Positions 32,301-44,300 of a stretch of 64,000 nucleotides of DNA are shown here, piece after piece. How positions within the stretch are numbered: position 1 is the stretch's first letter; each line of letters starts with the position of its first letter. The stretch comes from Onchidella celtica (Eukaryota; Mollusca; Gastropoda; Systellommatophora; Onchidiidae). The translations under genes and the position numbers were made by a program. The notes under the pieces are model-generated. The model was not told the origin of the DNA. It was given only the letters and a program-made list of their open reading frames with translations, and ran no database searches. The stretch lies in NCBI GenBank assembly GCA_963931925.1, contig OZ007581.1:16858450-16922449 (forward strand), in the 5' to 3' direction.

Positions 32301-35300
32301 GCATTTACAGAAGAACTAATCAGGCAACTCGGGAAAATTGACGACTTTGCAGATGTTCCAACAGCCTCAAAACCAAAGATTTTTACTAATCACCCAATTA
32401 TTCCTGATATCGTTCCAACTTCTCAGAGAAAGAACTGTAAGCTATGTTATGATAAATTACATGTTGAACAGAAAAGCAGATACTTCTGCAGAACTTGTAA
32501 TGTTTTTCTGTGTCTGCATGACACACGGAACTGTCTTGTAGACTACCACAAAATATAATTTTATACATATTCATCATTGAATATAAGCCTCAGATGTTTG
32601 TCTGTACATGATGAAGTTAATCCTGATTCTGTTTAAAATTAAGGTTGTTTCCCTGTATAAAATTCAAATGAATAACAAAATATTTATATAACATGACAAG
32701 TTGTACAACTTTTTCCGTTGTGGTTTGTGGCAGTTCTCGGCACAAATAGTTCACATATATGCATTTCAATTTTTAAAATATTTCAGTCATTTACTGACAG
32801 AATGTCTTGAAATTTGGATATATGTTGTAAAATTGGATGTAGTTTGTTAAGATAATAAAGTTTTTCAGTTTCCTTCAAATACTTTTTTTTTCTTCTATCA
32901 CAGTGTCCACTGTGGTTGTAAATTTTTGTACTTTTCAAATTTTTTTTTCCATAAAATTTGGACCCCAGATCTTTTTATTGTCATTATAATTAGTCAAAAC
33001 TATCATCAAATGGCAGCTAATTCAACTTGCTACTCTATCTTAAATAGAAAAAGAAATAGGGCTCTTTATCTGTCGGCAACATTCAGTTTCCATAAATATG
33101 CCATAAAAACCAAAGAAGATTGAGAGCTAATGGCCGACTTCTGGCTGCGCGGCTGCCCTGATTTGTTTACATTTTTCAGCCCTATGGCCGCCGCTGCTGC
33201 ATGCCTTCACTGAATTGGAAATTGTAGCCGCCATGTCGCATCTATGATAATGAATTTTGGCATACTTATTGAGAAATGAATGAACTAAAAGAGGAACCTA
33301 TTTACATCAGAATGCCGAAATGTGCTTGTTGGTTTTGTGAACATGAAATGCTGAACGGGGATGTATGACATTACCTCTGAGACAGAGGGACAATACACGT
33401 ATTACACACTATTGCATCGCATCCCCTTTGTTATCCAAGCATACAACACTACCAAAACAAAGGCACCACACTAGTACATGCATGTACTATGCACACAAGT
33501 GTGTGTCGATCAATACATGATGTAGGCTTAGAGGGAGGAATAGGCCTGTTGGATGACCATGTGTAATACAATACATTACTTGCAGGCCTAACCCACGCTT
33601 TACGGTTCAAACTGGGTCAGTGGGCATCTGAAGATTACCTAGTGATATCATTTACGATTTATAGCTATTCATGTACTGTTCTTCCTCTCAAAATTGTATA
33701 CAAAATGGGGGTACACTGGCCGGTCGGATACAGACGGATTGAACACATAGGGGCATTATAGACAAAGCCGGATTCGGCCGGGTTGAACAAATCGCTGGCC
33801 ACATTGAAAGCGGTTCGGCCGGGTTAAACAGGAAGGGGTTAACATACCTTGGCAACTAGAAATTGAGAAGAGTGGGCTGAACAGGCTGCTGCCTGGGCAA
33901 AATTAAATACCCCCACACACACACACATAAAAAAACAACTGCCAACTGGTGCTGCACTGTGGCGATGATGTGTCTGCTCCACTTGTAACTGGGCTGCTGT
34001 GACACTAAGGCAATTTCCCAAATAGACTTTAAAAAAGTATACAAAATACAGAAAATGAAAATAAGCATTCTCCTTTTCGTTGTATAGCGGTTCTTATCTA
34101 TTCGCCCCTTCGTCATGAAATTGATGACAATATGAAATAAGCACTTGGTTTCTGAATTCCAGAACAAAGAAAAACAACAGAAACATGATTTATACCTTAT
34201 AAATGAAAATTATTTCGATAACGTTTTTCACAGATCAACAACGTCAACTTTGAAGACTCGGCCACATATAAAGCCGTAGCATTGAAGGCCAGCGGCAGTG
34301 AAACTAAAGTTATCCAGATTGACGTAGCAGGTAAGTGGTCAGAAAGTGGTTTCTACAGTGGTCACTGTGAAGTGTTTTCCTTTTTACAGGGCTGTCAGAG
34401 TTCCGCGGATACGCGAAAATCCGGGATTGAGAAAGGTCCGGTCATCCGCGTTGAAATGTCAGTTTCTTTGCTATCCAGCTACAGCCAGGTACATTGTATC
34501 GTGAACAGAACTGTAATCAAGGGATTTTAAAATAACCCGTTCATCTACAAAACTGCAAGAATTTTTCAAGTCAAACGGGGAAGTTGTTTGGTTTTACATA
34601 CTCATGTCATGAGATAAAGTCTTAGGCATTGGACAGAAGTTGATCGCGCTTGCGTGAACAGCAAATTGCTAGGCCGAGTTCAGGGGTTGGCTTCATTATC
34701 CACTGACAGCCCTGTTTTTAGTAATTTTAGCTATGTGGAAAAAATTCCATCGCTATTTTCAACTTTATAGCACATTTTTGTTTTGTTTCGGCTTTTTTTT
34801 AAGGTAAAAATTAATATTTGATTCAAATGAACAACTGTGTCAACCTGTTCAGTGAACACTTTGAACAAGAGTGAGAACTGCGCCTGGTTTTAAATCTGTG
34901 ACGGTGAGTACTAGTGTGAAGAGAAATTCTATGTGTTTACAGAGGGTGATAAGATTATTAAACCTCACCCTGTGAGGGGCGGCAATTGTCGTTATTTACT
35001 CGCAAGCGCTCACGCTGCACGGGCGGCAAAAGTAGGGAAGGTCAAGCTGACCGCGCCACACGCAAGCCGTATTTTCACGCATCAGGTCACTGACCTTTTT
35101 GAGACGTAACCACCGTGTTATTGTTCACTCTATCTCTTCTAAATCAAACGCATTGTGACATGGACATGTTAACCAGTGAACCACTGGTCGGAATCACAAA
35201 GACTAAGCTTTCAAAGGCTCTCCCCACACTTTCAAAAGATGTAACATCGACATGCGAACTGTTGCTCAACAAATTTGCAATATTATCTCATTTTCTCACA

Positions 35301-38300
35301 AGCTGACCACCATCTGGAGTTGTCTGTATCTAAGAACCAATCAGAAACAAGCTCTGAAATAATCTTTGCCCCAAATGCCCACATTGGTTTATTAGTATGT
35401 GTCAATCGGGATGAAACCATTTGTGTAGGGCTTGGGAGGGCGTGGCTAGTTATCATGCTTCATTCTCAAGAAAACTACAGCTGTCAGTTTGGAATCATAA
35501 GTCAGATCATTAGAGACTGACAGACTAAGGTTTTACTGGTTAATTCATTATCAAGTGTGATAAGGCATAGCAGCGAATGTTTTCATACCGATCAATAAAA
35601 ACCGAACTACGTGGACAGCGTTTGTGGTCATCGTATAGCGGCACGGGTCAGTCACCCCAGATAAGATTCTCTGTGAGTAAGGTCACTGACCGTGCGGCGG
35701 GCTTTACGGGTAGCGCGCGGGGTATGGGTTAACTCTCTAGCAATTCAAGTGCCATATTATAATGTGAAACCTTATTCAGGCACAGAAATCTGACTTTTTA
35801 ACCAAGACTAGAGCAGTATCTTATGGCTACATGCTTTAATTATCAACACTGGCATGATTTTGTAGGCATTTTTAGAAATAGGAAAAAGCAGTGCAATGTG
35901 AAAGCTATAATCGATAGATGCATTAAGGGCATCTATATAGTTTGGTAACTCGAAACTTTGGTCACTTAAGGCTCAGGAACCGCAGTCTGGCTTCAAACTT
36001 TGCACAACAGCATATTATCAGTGCGAAATTAACATGGGCTATATAGAAATTATGAAATGTTCAGGCTTCTACGTTTCATTGTTCATTGTTTCGGCATCAT
36101 TTAGATCTATTTCGAGCCATGGTTCGCCATTTTAAGGTTTCATTGAAGCTGCGCATTATCGGCCCATGACATCATCACTTCCTGAAAATTTTCGGTGCGC
36201 ACCACTGCACACTGTATACTGTCCTATTGCTGAGTTTTGGGGATGATCCTATGCATCTCGGCTTTTGTTCTTATTCCTTTTGGTCTGAAGTGGTGGTGTC
36301 CTTTGTGGTTGCATCTGTTCTTATAAGCTATCTATGCAGCATTAATGCCTTTCTTAGTTCATAGGCGTTTTAAGTTTTACCAAAAAAACCCAAAAAACTA
36401 CACAAACCTGTTCATCGAACGGGTACTCAGCTAGTATATACATAAATGCTTCTCTATCGATCCACTCCTGACGCTTGGAGGGTTAAATTGTTAAATTCAA
36501 ATTCACTAAAAACACTTTAACACTATTCCTCCCAAGTATTGTTCACATGAGTGTTTTCCCCTGCCCAAGTAATTTTTGTCAAATTTGATCACTGTGTGGT
36601 TGGTATAGAAAAAAGAGCATTAAATGATTATTTATCGATTGTTTTTTAAAAATTTTTGTGCTAAAAGTACAGAATTGGTTACTGTTCAATATAAAACTGT
36701 GTTTTTGTCATATTTCAATGCAGAGAATTGTTGTGTGGAGGTGCAAAATGAAAAAAGTACAAAATTATAAAATGTTGACAACATCAGTGATTTCAGAATC
36801 ACTAGATCTAGATCCAGATGTCTATGTCTAAATCTAGATCCAGAACCATCTGCAACAAATTCTTCATCACTGTCGTCCTCCATCATCTCTTCATTACTGT
36901 CACTATCCACGAAGACTTTCTGCAAAGTTTCGGATGTTGACAGAAATTTTGAAAAATTGCCTCGCCGTGGTTAGAATCGCGAAAAAATACAGTTAATTGC
37001 ACGAAAACAGTTCCCTATTATTATTAGAGTAGCGTCCCTTCAATATCCATCAAGGGAAATCATTGTGAATAAAAACTACAGACTGTAGACCACTGTAGAG
37101 TAATGAAACCTCAAAAACGGGTAATACCCGTTTGCGGGCGGCCGCGTCGTTAATACCATCGACCATGCTATTTTGTTAGAACGCCTCGAAACAACATTTG
37201 GGATTTCAGGAGCGGCTTTGCGTTGGTTTGGGTCATATATAACCAATAGGTATCAATGTGTAACCATTGGGAATGAGTCATCTGATGAGGTTCTTTTAGA
37301 TTGTGCTGTACCTCAGGGCTCTGTCCTAGGTCCCATTTTGTTTGTCATGTACACTCAGCCTCTCACTGATATTTTGACAAGCTTTGATATGAAATATCAC
37401 CTGTATGCAGGCGATAGTCAAATTTATAAAAGTTCTCACGTAGATCATCTTTCAGATCTAATTTCTTGTACCAACAATTGTATCATCAAAGTAAAAGAAT
37501 GGATGAACAGCAATAGATTAAAACTTAATGAAGATAAAACTGAAGTCATGTTGTGTACGAACCCCTATGTTGCTAAGATAAGTGATCTACCAAACATCCA
37601 ATTGAACATCAACGGACATATCATACAATCATCTTTGTGCATAAAAAATCTAGGCGTTCTTTTTGACTCTGATATGTCTTTCACATCCCAGGTAAATAAT
37701 ATTTGCAGAAATGCACGTTTCCAACCAAGAAACATCAGCAGGGTTCGAAATTTCCTCACAGAAGCCATTACCAAAACTTTAGTTACTTCACTCATTTTAT
37801 CTCGAATAGATTATTGCAATTCTCTTCTTGCTGGAATAACATCAGATAAACTGTCTAAAATTCAAGCCATTCAAAACAACGCAGCCAAATTGATTACCAA
37901 GAAAAAACAAGCTGACCACGTTACTGAGCTGTTAAAAGAACTGCACTGGCTTCCTATAACAGAAAGAATTACATACAAAATTGCTGTTTTTTGCTATAAA
38001 TGTTTAAATAACACCGCACCCAGCTATCTCAAAAATTCTTTACAAGTTTACACACCATCTCGTTCACTAAGATCATCAAGTGACAAAACAATCCTAAGAA
38101 TCCCATCTAAAAACTATAAAACTATAGGCCATAGATCCTTCAACTATTTTGGACCTTTTGTCTGGAACCAGATACCCTTGAACATTCGTGAATCACCGAA
38201 TCTTGAAAGCTTTAAGAAAAGCGTAAAACATCACCTTTTCCTCCGAAACTTTTAAATGTTCATAATTCTATTCTGTACTTTGATGTTACAATTGATTATA

Positions 38301-41300
38301 TAAGCTAGTGTTATATGACTAAGAACGTCTATGTGTGTAAAACTGAAAGTTTGTATGGATGAGAGTGCGTGTTTTAGTATGAGATTTGGAAAGTGTATGC
38401 ATGAGTTATTGATGCAATGTACAGCGCATTGAGTAATAATTTTATTAGAAATGCGCTATAGAAATTCTATTTATTATTATTATTATTATTAACTGGAGAA
38501 CGGGTAGTACCCGTTCGCGGGAGGAAATGTGTTAAGACTTTGGATGCATTACTCCAATACATCAGTATACTTCTTTGGGTTTCCGACATTGGGGGGAATT
38601 CCAGGCATGACTTTGTAACCTTGTGGAAACACAATGATGGTTAGCTCCAACTCAATCAAAAGTGTAGCTATCTGATACTGTATACCAAATGTAACTAATG
38701 ATTAATCAGTCAAGGTCCGTGATGATCACTTGTAAAGTCAAGTAGTTGACAGACATACAGCGAGGTTAATGAGAACATGTGCCAGACATGGCTTGTCCCT
38801 GCAGTTGCAGTTGTACTCCTTGTATGATGTATTTGACAAATTATAAGCAAAACTGAGGCAAGTGTTATTTTGAAAAGTACAGTGATTCCGTTTAAATGTT
38901 TAATCTAGAGCAGAAGTTTCCAGCCTTTTTCGCTGTGCAATGCCTTTCAAAGTTTTGATCTATGGGGAGAAGAGAGGAATACAGACATACATATTTTCTT
39001 TGCTGTACGATAATGGCATATGTCAGACTTATGCCAAGGGCAACTGACAGTTCATTGCATTCCTAGATCCTGAGCATGAGGGCTGTCAGGTAGTGTTATA
39101 GAAAAAGAAATGCGCCAGTAGGAATATGTGAGGATCCAATCGAATCATGATGGCATAAATGACCACAAGACAGGAAAAAGAAACAATTTTTTCTTAATAT
39201 CTCAAAAGTGTCAAAATGATTTATGGCCATTAGCATAGAGCAGTGACTATCATAGAGCAGTGATGATAGTTCACAGAGCGCATACACTGTGGTATTTAGT
39301 TCATAACATGCCACCTAAGCCATCTCACCAACTAAGAGTTAATTATTTGCGCATTTTGCAGATTATTCCTTGGTCATGCCGAATTATAGGCTTTTGAGTA
39401 GATTATTTGGTCCTCAACCACATTTCACTTCTTCCTGCCAAATTTCAGAAAGATTGGTTCAGTACTTTTTCAGCCCATATTGGTAACAGAGGAGTTTTCT
39501 TGGTTTTGTATGCTAGACTAGCGTGAAACCCATTCACATGAATGGTTTAGTAAGTGAAAAAATGAAGTTTGCAGAGCAGAGTAGAATCCAAAGACAATAA
39601 TTCCACAGCTATATATGGCAAAGATTCAGTGCGCACTGAGCATTTCATTCACAGAATGTCAGAATGCATACGTGCTTGAGTGTCCCGTTCATAATAGACT
39701 GTCACCTAAACCTTCTCATGAGCAGAGTTTCATATATATGCAAATTTTGTGGATTATTCCTTTGGTCGAATCGGATGGTATAATATCCACTTATATGGCC
39801 CATGTCCTCTGCAACTATTTCACGTCCCCATGCCAAAGTTCAGAAAGCTGCCTTTGGTGAATTTTGAGTCTGTTTGTAACAAAGGGGTTATCTCTGAGTT
39901 TGATATTATAGCTCAGGCTGTCGTGTTTCAATGTCAAAGGAGTTTATCATTGTTGAACTACGACATATTTTGCCTACATTCTTTCAGAGCCACCTCAACT
40001 CGAGTCTGAGAAATTGTCGGTGACACGTACGGACAATGAAATGGACCAGTCGGTGACCTTCTCGTGTGGGCACATAGCAGACCTTGGACGCCCACCTGTC
40101 GATGTTGTATGGAAGGTAATGCATTTCATACTTACACTATCAATATTATTTGTTGTCTTTTCATTCAACAGCTCAAGTGCAGATCTGCTTCTCATGTCTT
40201 TTTTTCACTTTCATATTCTTCTTTTTTGCTTGTGTTTTGTTCTAACTTTTATGAACTTCTCACTTTTATCGGTATCTTCTTCTGTGTTGTTCTATTTACA
40301 TTTCATCTCTTCTTTTCTGAATAATGTCCTATGTACTTTTCATCTTTATTATTTTTTTTCTGTGTTTTGTTCTACATCCATTTCACCTTTATCATCTTCA
40401 GTGTTTTTGTTCTGTTTACTTTTCACTTTTGCTTCTTCTGTGTTTTGTTCTGTTTACTTTCATATTTATCAGCTCTTGTCTCGTTGCATTTAACCATTAC
40501 TTTATCCTCTTCTGTGGTTTGTTCTATATTTACTTTTCAGTTCTACCATCTTCTGTGTTTTGTTCCGTGTATACTGCATGTCATATTAAAATTGTTCTGC
40601 ATGGAGACAAGACATGAGGAATACGTTGCAGGGAATGATAATGGTTCATTTAAACATTGAACATTTTGGCTACCTCTATTGCATTTGATGTCATTCGGTT
40701 GTTTACAGATCATCAGTTTTTAATTCAGACCCGGTGCGCCTTGTGAACATTTGAGAACCATTCATATCAAACATAAAAAAATGTTTCAATATGCTTTTAC
40801 TTTTACAGGGGTCAAGAATTTCTGCAGATATGTAGAATTACATGGTTTTTGCTGTCTTTGCTTTGGAAGTATGTACCCCTGTAAGACCACATGGACACAC
40901 CTTTATGTCTTATGTGTGTGTTGGCAGGCCTATACTGATGAGCCGCGTGGTTCAAATAGAGTTCAGTGGCTTTTAGATTTACTTTTCACGTTGAGCCCTG
41001 GTCGTCATGTTAGTGTTTTCAGCAAGTTGAGAACCTTTTGCCTGCATTTTATTGGTATTTAAGCCCCTGACCTTTTATTTACATTTTTCTTTCCAGGCAA
41101 GTAATGGCTCAGTGCTTCCTTCTCGGTACGAGAATGGGTACATAGTATTAACACTGCCTGCACGTGAAGGTAAGCGATCTATAGTGGTTTCAATATTGCT
41201 TAACCCTCACCCTGCGCGGGGCAGCAATTGTCGGTATTGACTTGCAAGCGCTCACGCCGCACGGGCGGCAAAAGTCGTCCAGGTCAAGCTGACCGTGCCA

Positions 41301-44300
41301 CGCGCAAGCCGTATTTTCACGCGTTGAGACACTGACCTTTTTGAGACGTAACCACCGTGTTATTGTTCACTGTATCTCTTCTAAATCAAATGCATTGTGA
41401 CATGGACATGTTAACCAGTGAACCACTGGTCGGAATCACAAAGACTAAGTTTTCAAAGGCTCTCCCCACACTTTCAAAAGATGTAACATCGACATGCGAA
41501 CTGTTGCTCAACAAATTTGCAATATTATCTCATTTTCTCACAAGCTGACCACCATCTGGAGTTGTCTGTATCTAAGAACCAATCAGAAACAAGCTCTGAA
41601 ATAATCTTTGCCCCAAATGCCCACATTGGTTTATTAGTATGTGTCAATCAGGATGAAACCATTTGTGTAGGGCTTGGGAGGGCGTGGCTACGAAAACTGC
41701 AGCTGTCAGCTTGGAATCATGAGTCAGATCATTGGTTAGAGACTGACAGACAGATTTTGCTGGTTAATTCATTATCAAGCGTGATAAGGCATAGCAGCGA
41801 ATGTTTTCATACCGATCAATAAAAACTGAACCACGTGGACAGCGTTTGTGGTCATCGCATAGCGGCACGGGTCAGTGACCACAGATAAGATTCTCCGTGA
41901 GTAAGGTCACTGACCGGGCAGCGGGCTTTATGGGTAGCGCGCGGGGTATGGGTTAATATTATAAAACCACAGAAAAACTGTGGGGTTGGAGCAGGGCTAT
42001 AAGCAATGTCAAAATTGGGCAAAAAGAAAAAGTTGTATGTGGCAAAGCCCCGCGTAAGAAATAATACCCAATACCCAACAATACCGAAATATCAAACATT
42101 TTCTGTCTTCTCTTTTAGTTTGCATTGTATCCTTTGTATCCGTTGTATCCTTGCCAGTGAAAAGGTGATTGTGGCCAGTTAGCTAAACCTGATCCTAGCC
42201 CTAACTTGAACCTAAAACTTTCTAAAAAAAGTTCAACGCACAAACTCCATTTTGGTTACATCACGCAATTGTCACTTCATTGTATTTTTTTGCTTCCGTC
42301 CCAGAAACAGGGAAGATGACATGTGAAATTAACAAGACATCCCCTGCAGTTCAGTGCATTCTTCCCGAGGACAAGCCTAAATGGGAGGAGGGCTCTATTG
42401 TCCTGTCTTCCAAAGCATCTTCTGGAGGTAGGTTATGGGCAAGGATAAGACTGCCAAGCCCATCTGAAATCATTCTTTTTTAAATGTGGTTGAGGATGAT
42501 GAAGGAATTGCTTTCAGAAGTCTGTAGTGCATCTTTTTTACCAAAGTTAATAGAAGTGAGCAGAAGCTTGGGGGGAGCCAGAGCACTAAGATGTAAGCAG
42601 AAGCTTTGGGGGAGACAGAGCACTAAGATGTAAGCAGAATACTGGGGGAAGACGGAGCACTAAGATGTAAGCAGAAGACTAGGGGAAGGCGGCACACTAA
42701 GATGTAAGCAAAAGCTTTGGGGGAGACAGAGCACTAAGATGCAAACAGAAGCTTTGGGGAGACAGAGCACTTAGGTGTATTAGCAGAAACTTTGGGGGAG
42801 ACACTAAGATGTAAGCAGAAGACTGGGGGGAGACAGAGCACTAAGGTGTATTAGCAGTAACTTTGGGGGAGACAGAGCACTAAGATGTAAGCAGAAGACT
42901 GGGGGGAGACAGAGCACTAAGGTGTATTAGCAGAAACTTTGGGGGAGACAGAGCACTAAGATGTAAGCAGAAGACTGGGGGGAGACAGAGCACTAAGGTG
43001 TATTAGCAGAAACTTTGGGGGAGACGGAGCACTAAGATGTAAGCAGAAGACTGGGGGGAGACAGAGCACCAAGTTGTATTAGCAGTAACTTTGGGGGAGA
43101 CAGAGCACTAAGATGTAAGCAGAAGACTGGGGGGAGACAGAGCACTAAGATGTATTAGCAGAAGCTTTGGGGGAGACAGAGCACTAAGATGTAAGCAGAA
43201 GCTTTGGGGAGACAGAGCACTAAGATGTAAGCAGAAGCTTTGGGGAGACAGAGCACTAAGATGTTAGCAGAAACGTTGGGGAGACAGAGCACTAAGATGT
43301 AAGCAGAAGCTTTGGGGAGACAGAGCACTAAGATGTAAGCAGAAGCTTTGGGGAGACAGCAGTAAGATGTAAGCAGAAGCTTTGGGGCGACAGTAGTAAG
43401 ATGTAAGCAGAAGCTTTGGGGAAACAGCAGTAAGATGTAAGCAGAAGCTTTTTGAAGACGGAGCACTAAGATGTAAACTGAAGTTTGGGCGAGGCAGAGC
43501 ACTAAGATGTAAACTGAAGTTTGGGCGAGGCAGAGCACTAAGATGTAAACTGAAGTTTGGGCGAGGCAGAGCACTAAGATGTAAACTGAAGTTTGGGCGA
43601 GGCAGAGCACTAAGATGTAAACTGAAGTTTGGGCGAGGCAGAGCACTAAGATGTAAGCAGAAGCTTTGGGGAGACAGAGCACTAAGATGTAAGCAGAAGC
43701 TTTGGGGAGACAGAGCACTAAGATGTTAGCAGAAACATTGGGGAGACAGAGCACTAAGATGTAAGCAGAAGCTTTGGGGAGACAGAGCACTAAGATGTAA
43801 GCAGAAGCTTTGGGGAGACAGCAGTAAGATGTAAGCAGAAGCTTTGGGGCGACAGCAGTAAGATGTAAGCAGAAGCTTTGGGGAAACAGCAGTAAGATGT
43901 AAGCAGAAGCTTTTTGAAGACAGAGCACTAAGATGTAAACTGAAGTTTGGGCGAGGCAGAGCACTAAGATGTAAACTGAAGTTTGGGCGAGGCAGAGCAC
44001 TAAGATGTAAACTGAAGTTTGGGCGAGGCAGAGCACTAAGATGTAAACTGAAGTTTGGGCGAGGCAGAGCACTAAGATGTAAACTGAAGTTTGGGCGAGG
44101 CAGAGCACTAAGATGTAAACTGAAGTTTGGGCGAGGCAGAGCACTAAGATGTAAAATGAAGTTTGGGCGAGGCAGAGCACTCACATGAAAGCAGAAGCTC
44201 AGGGGGAGGCAGAGCACTAAGGTTTTCTCTGAATCGCTTTTACCATTAGAGAAGTCAACTGATTTGCTCAAAATCTATCTATTGGATTTATTTCAAGTTT

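Larger units (their letters stand above)
27664..34233 (+). other. Ig membrane protein intron 2
   Basis: A 6.6-kb intron holding a 247-bp perfect tandem duplication, a SINE, and a 3.7-kb piggyBac element inside that SINE. Stretches at 27670-28400 and 28905-29915 show no other feature apart from a (TA)n tract at about 29848-29869. Confidence 0.75.
34331..39987 (+). other. Ig membrane protein intron 3
   Basis: A 5.7-kb intron with a piggyBac-type MITE, a 503-bp Helitron, a CR1-type LINE and a dispersed repeat. The remaining stretches (34331-34955, 36440-37110, 38530-38990) show only AT-rich sequence and a TCTAGATC-rich patch near 36805-36845. Confidence 0.75.

Noticed and set aside
22267-36434. 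One 14-kb Helitron from the 22267 TC end to the 36434 CTAG end
   Set aside because: The 3' end has its own TC start at 35932, no Rep/helicase lies between, and host exons 2 and 3 fall in the interval.
40014-40660. Hydrophobic plus-strand frames after exon 4
   Set aside because: T-rich intron sequence; the exon has a good donor at 40116 and the Ig fold resumes in exon 5.
43155-44180. 341-codon minus-strand open frame in the minisatellite
   Set aside because: It exists because a 36-bp stop-free unit repeats in phase; a second overlapping frame is open for the same reason, and no start context or splice support was seen.
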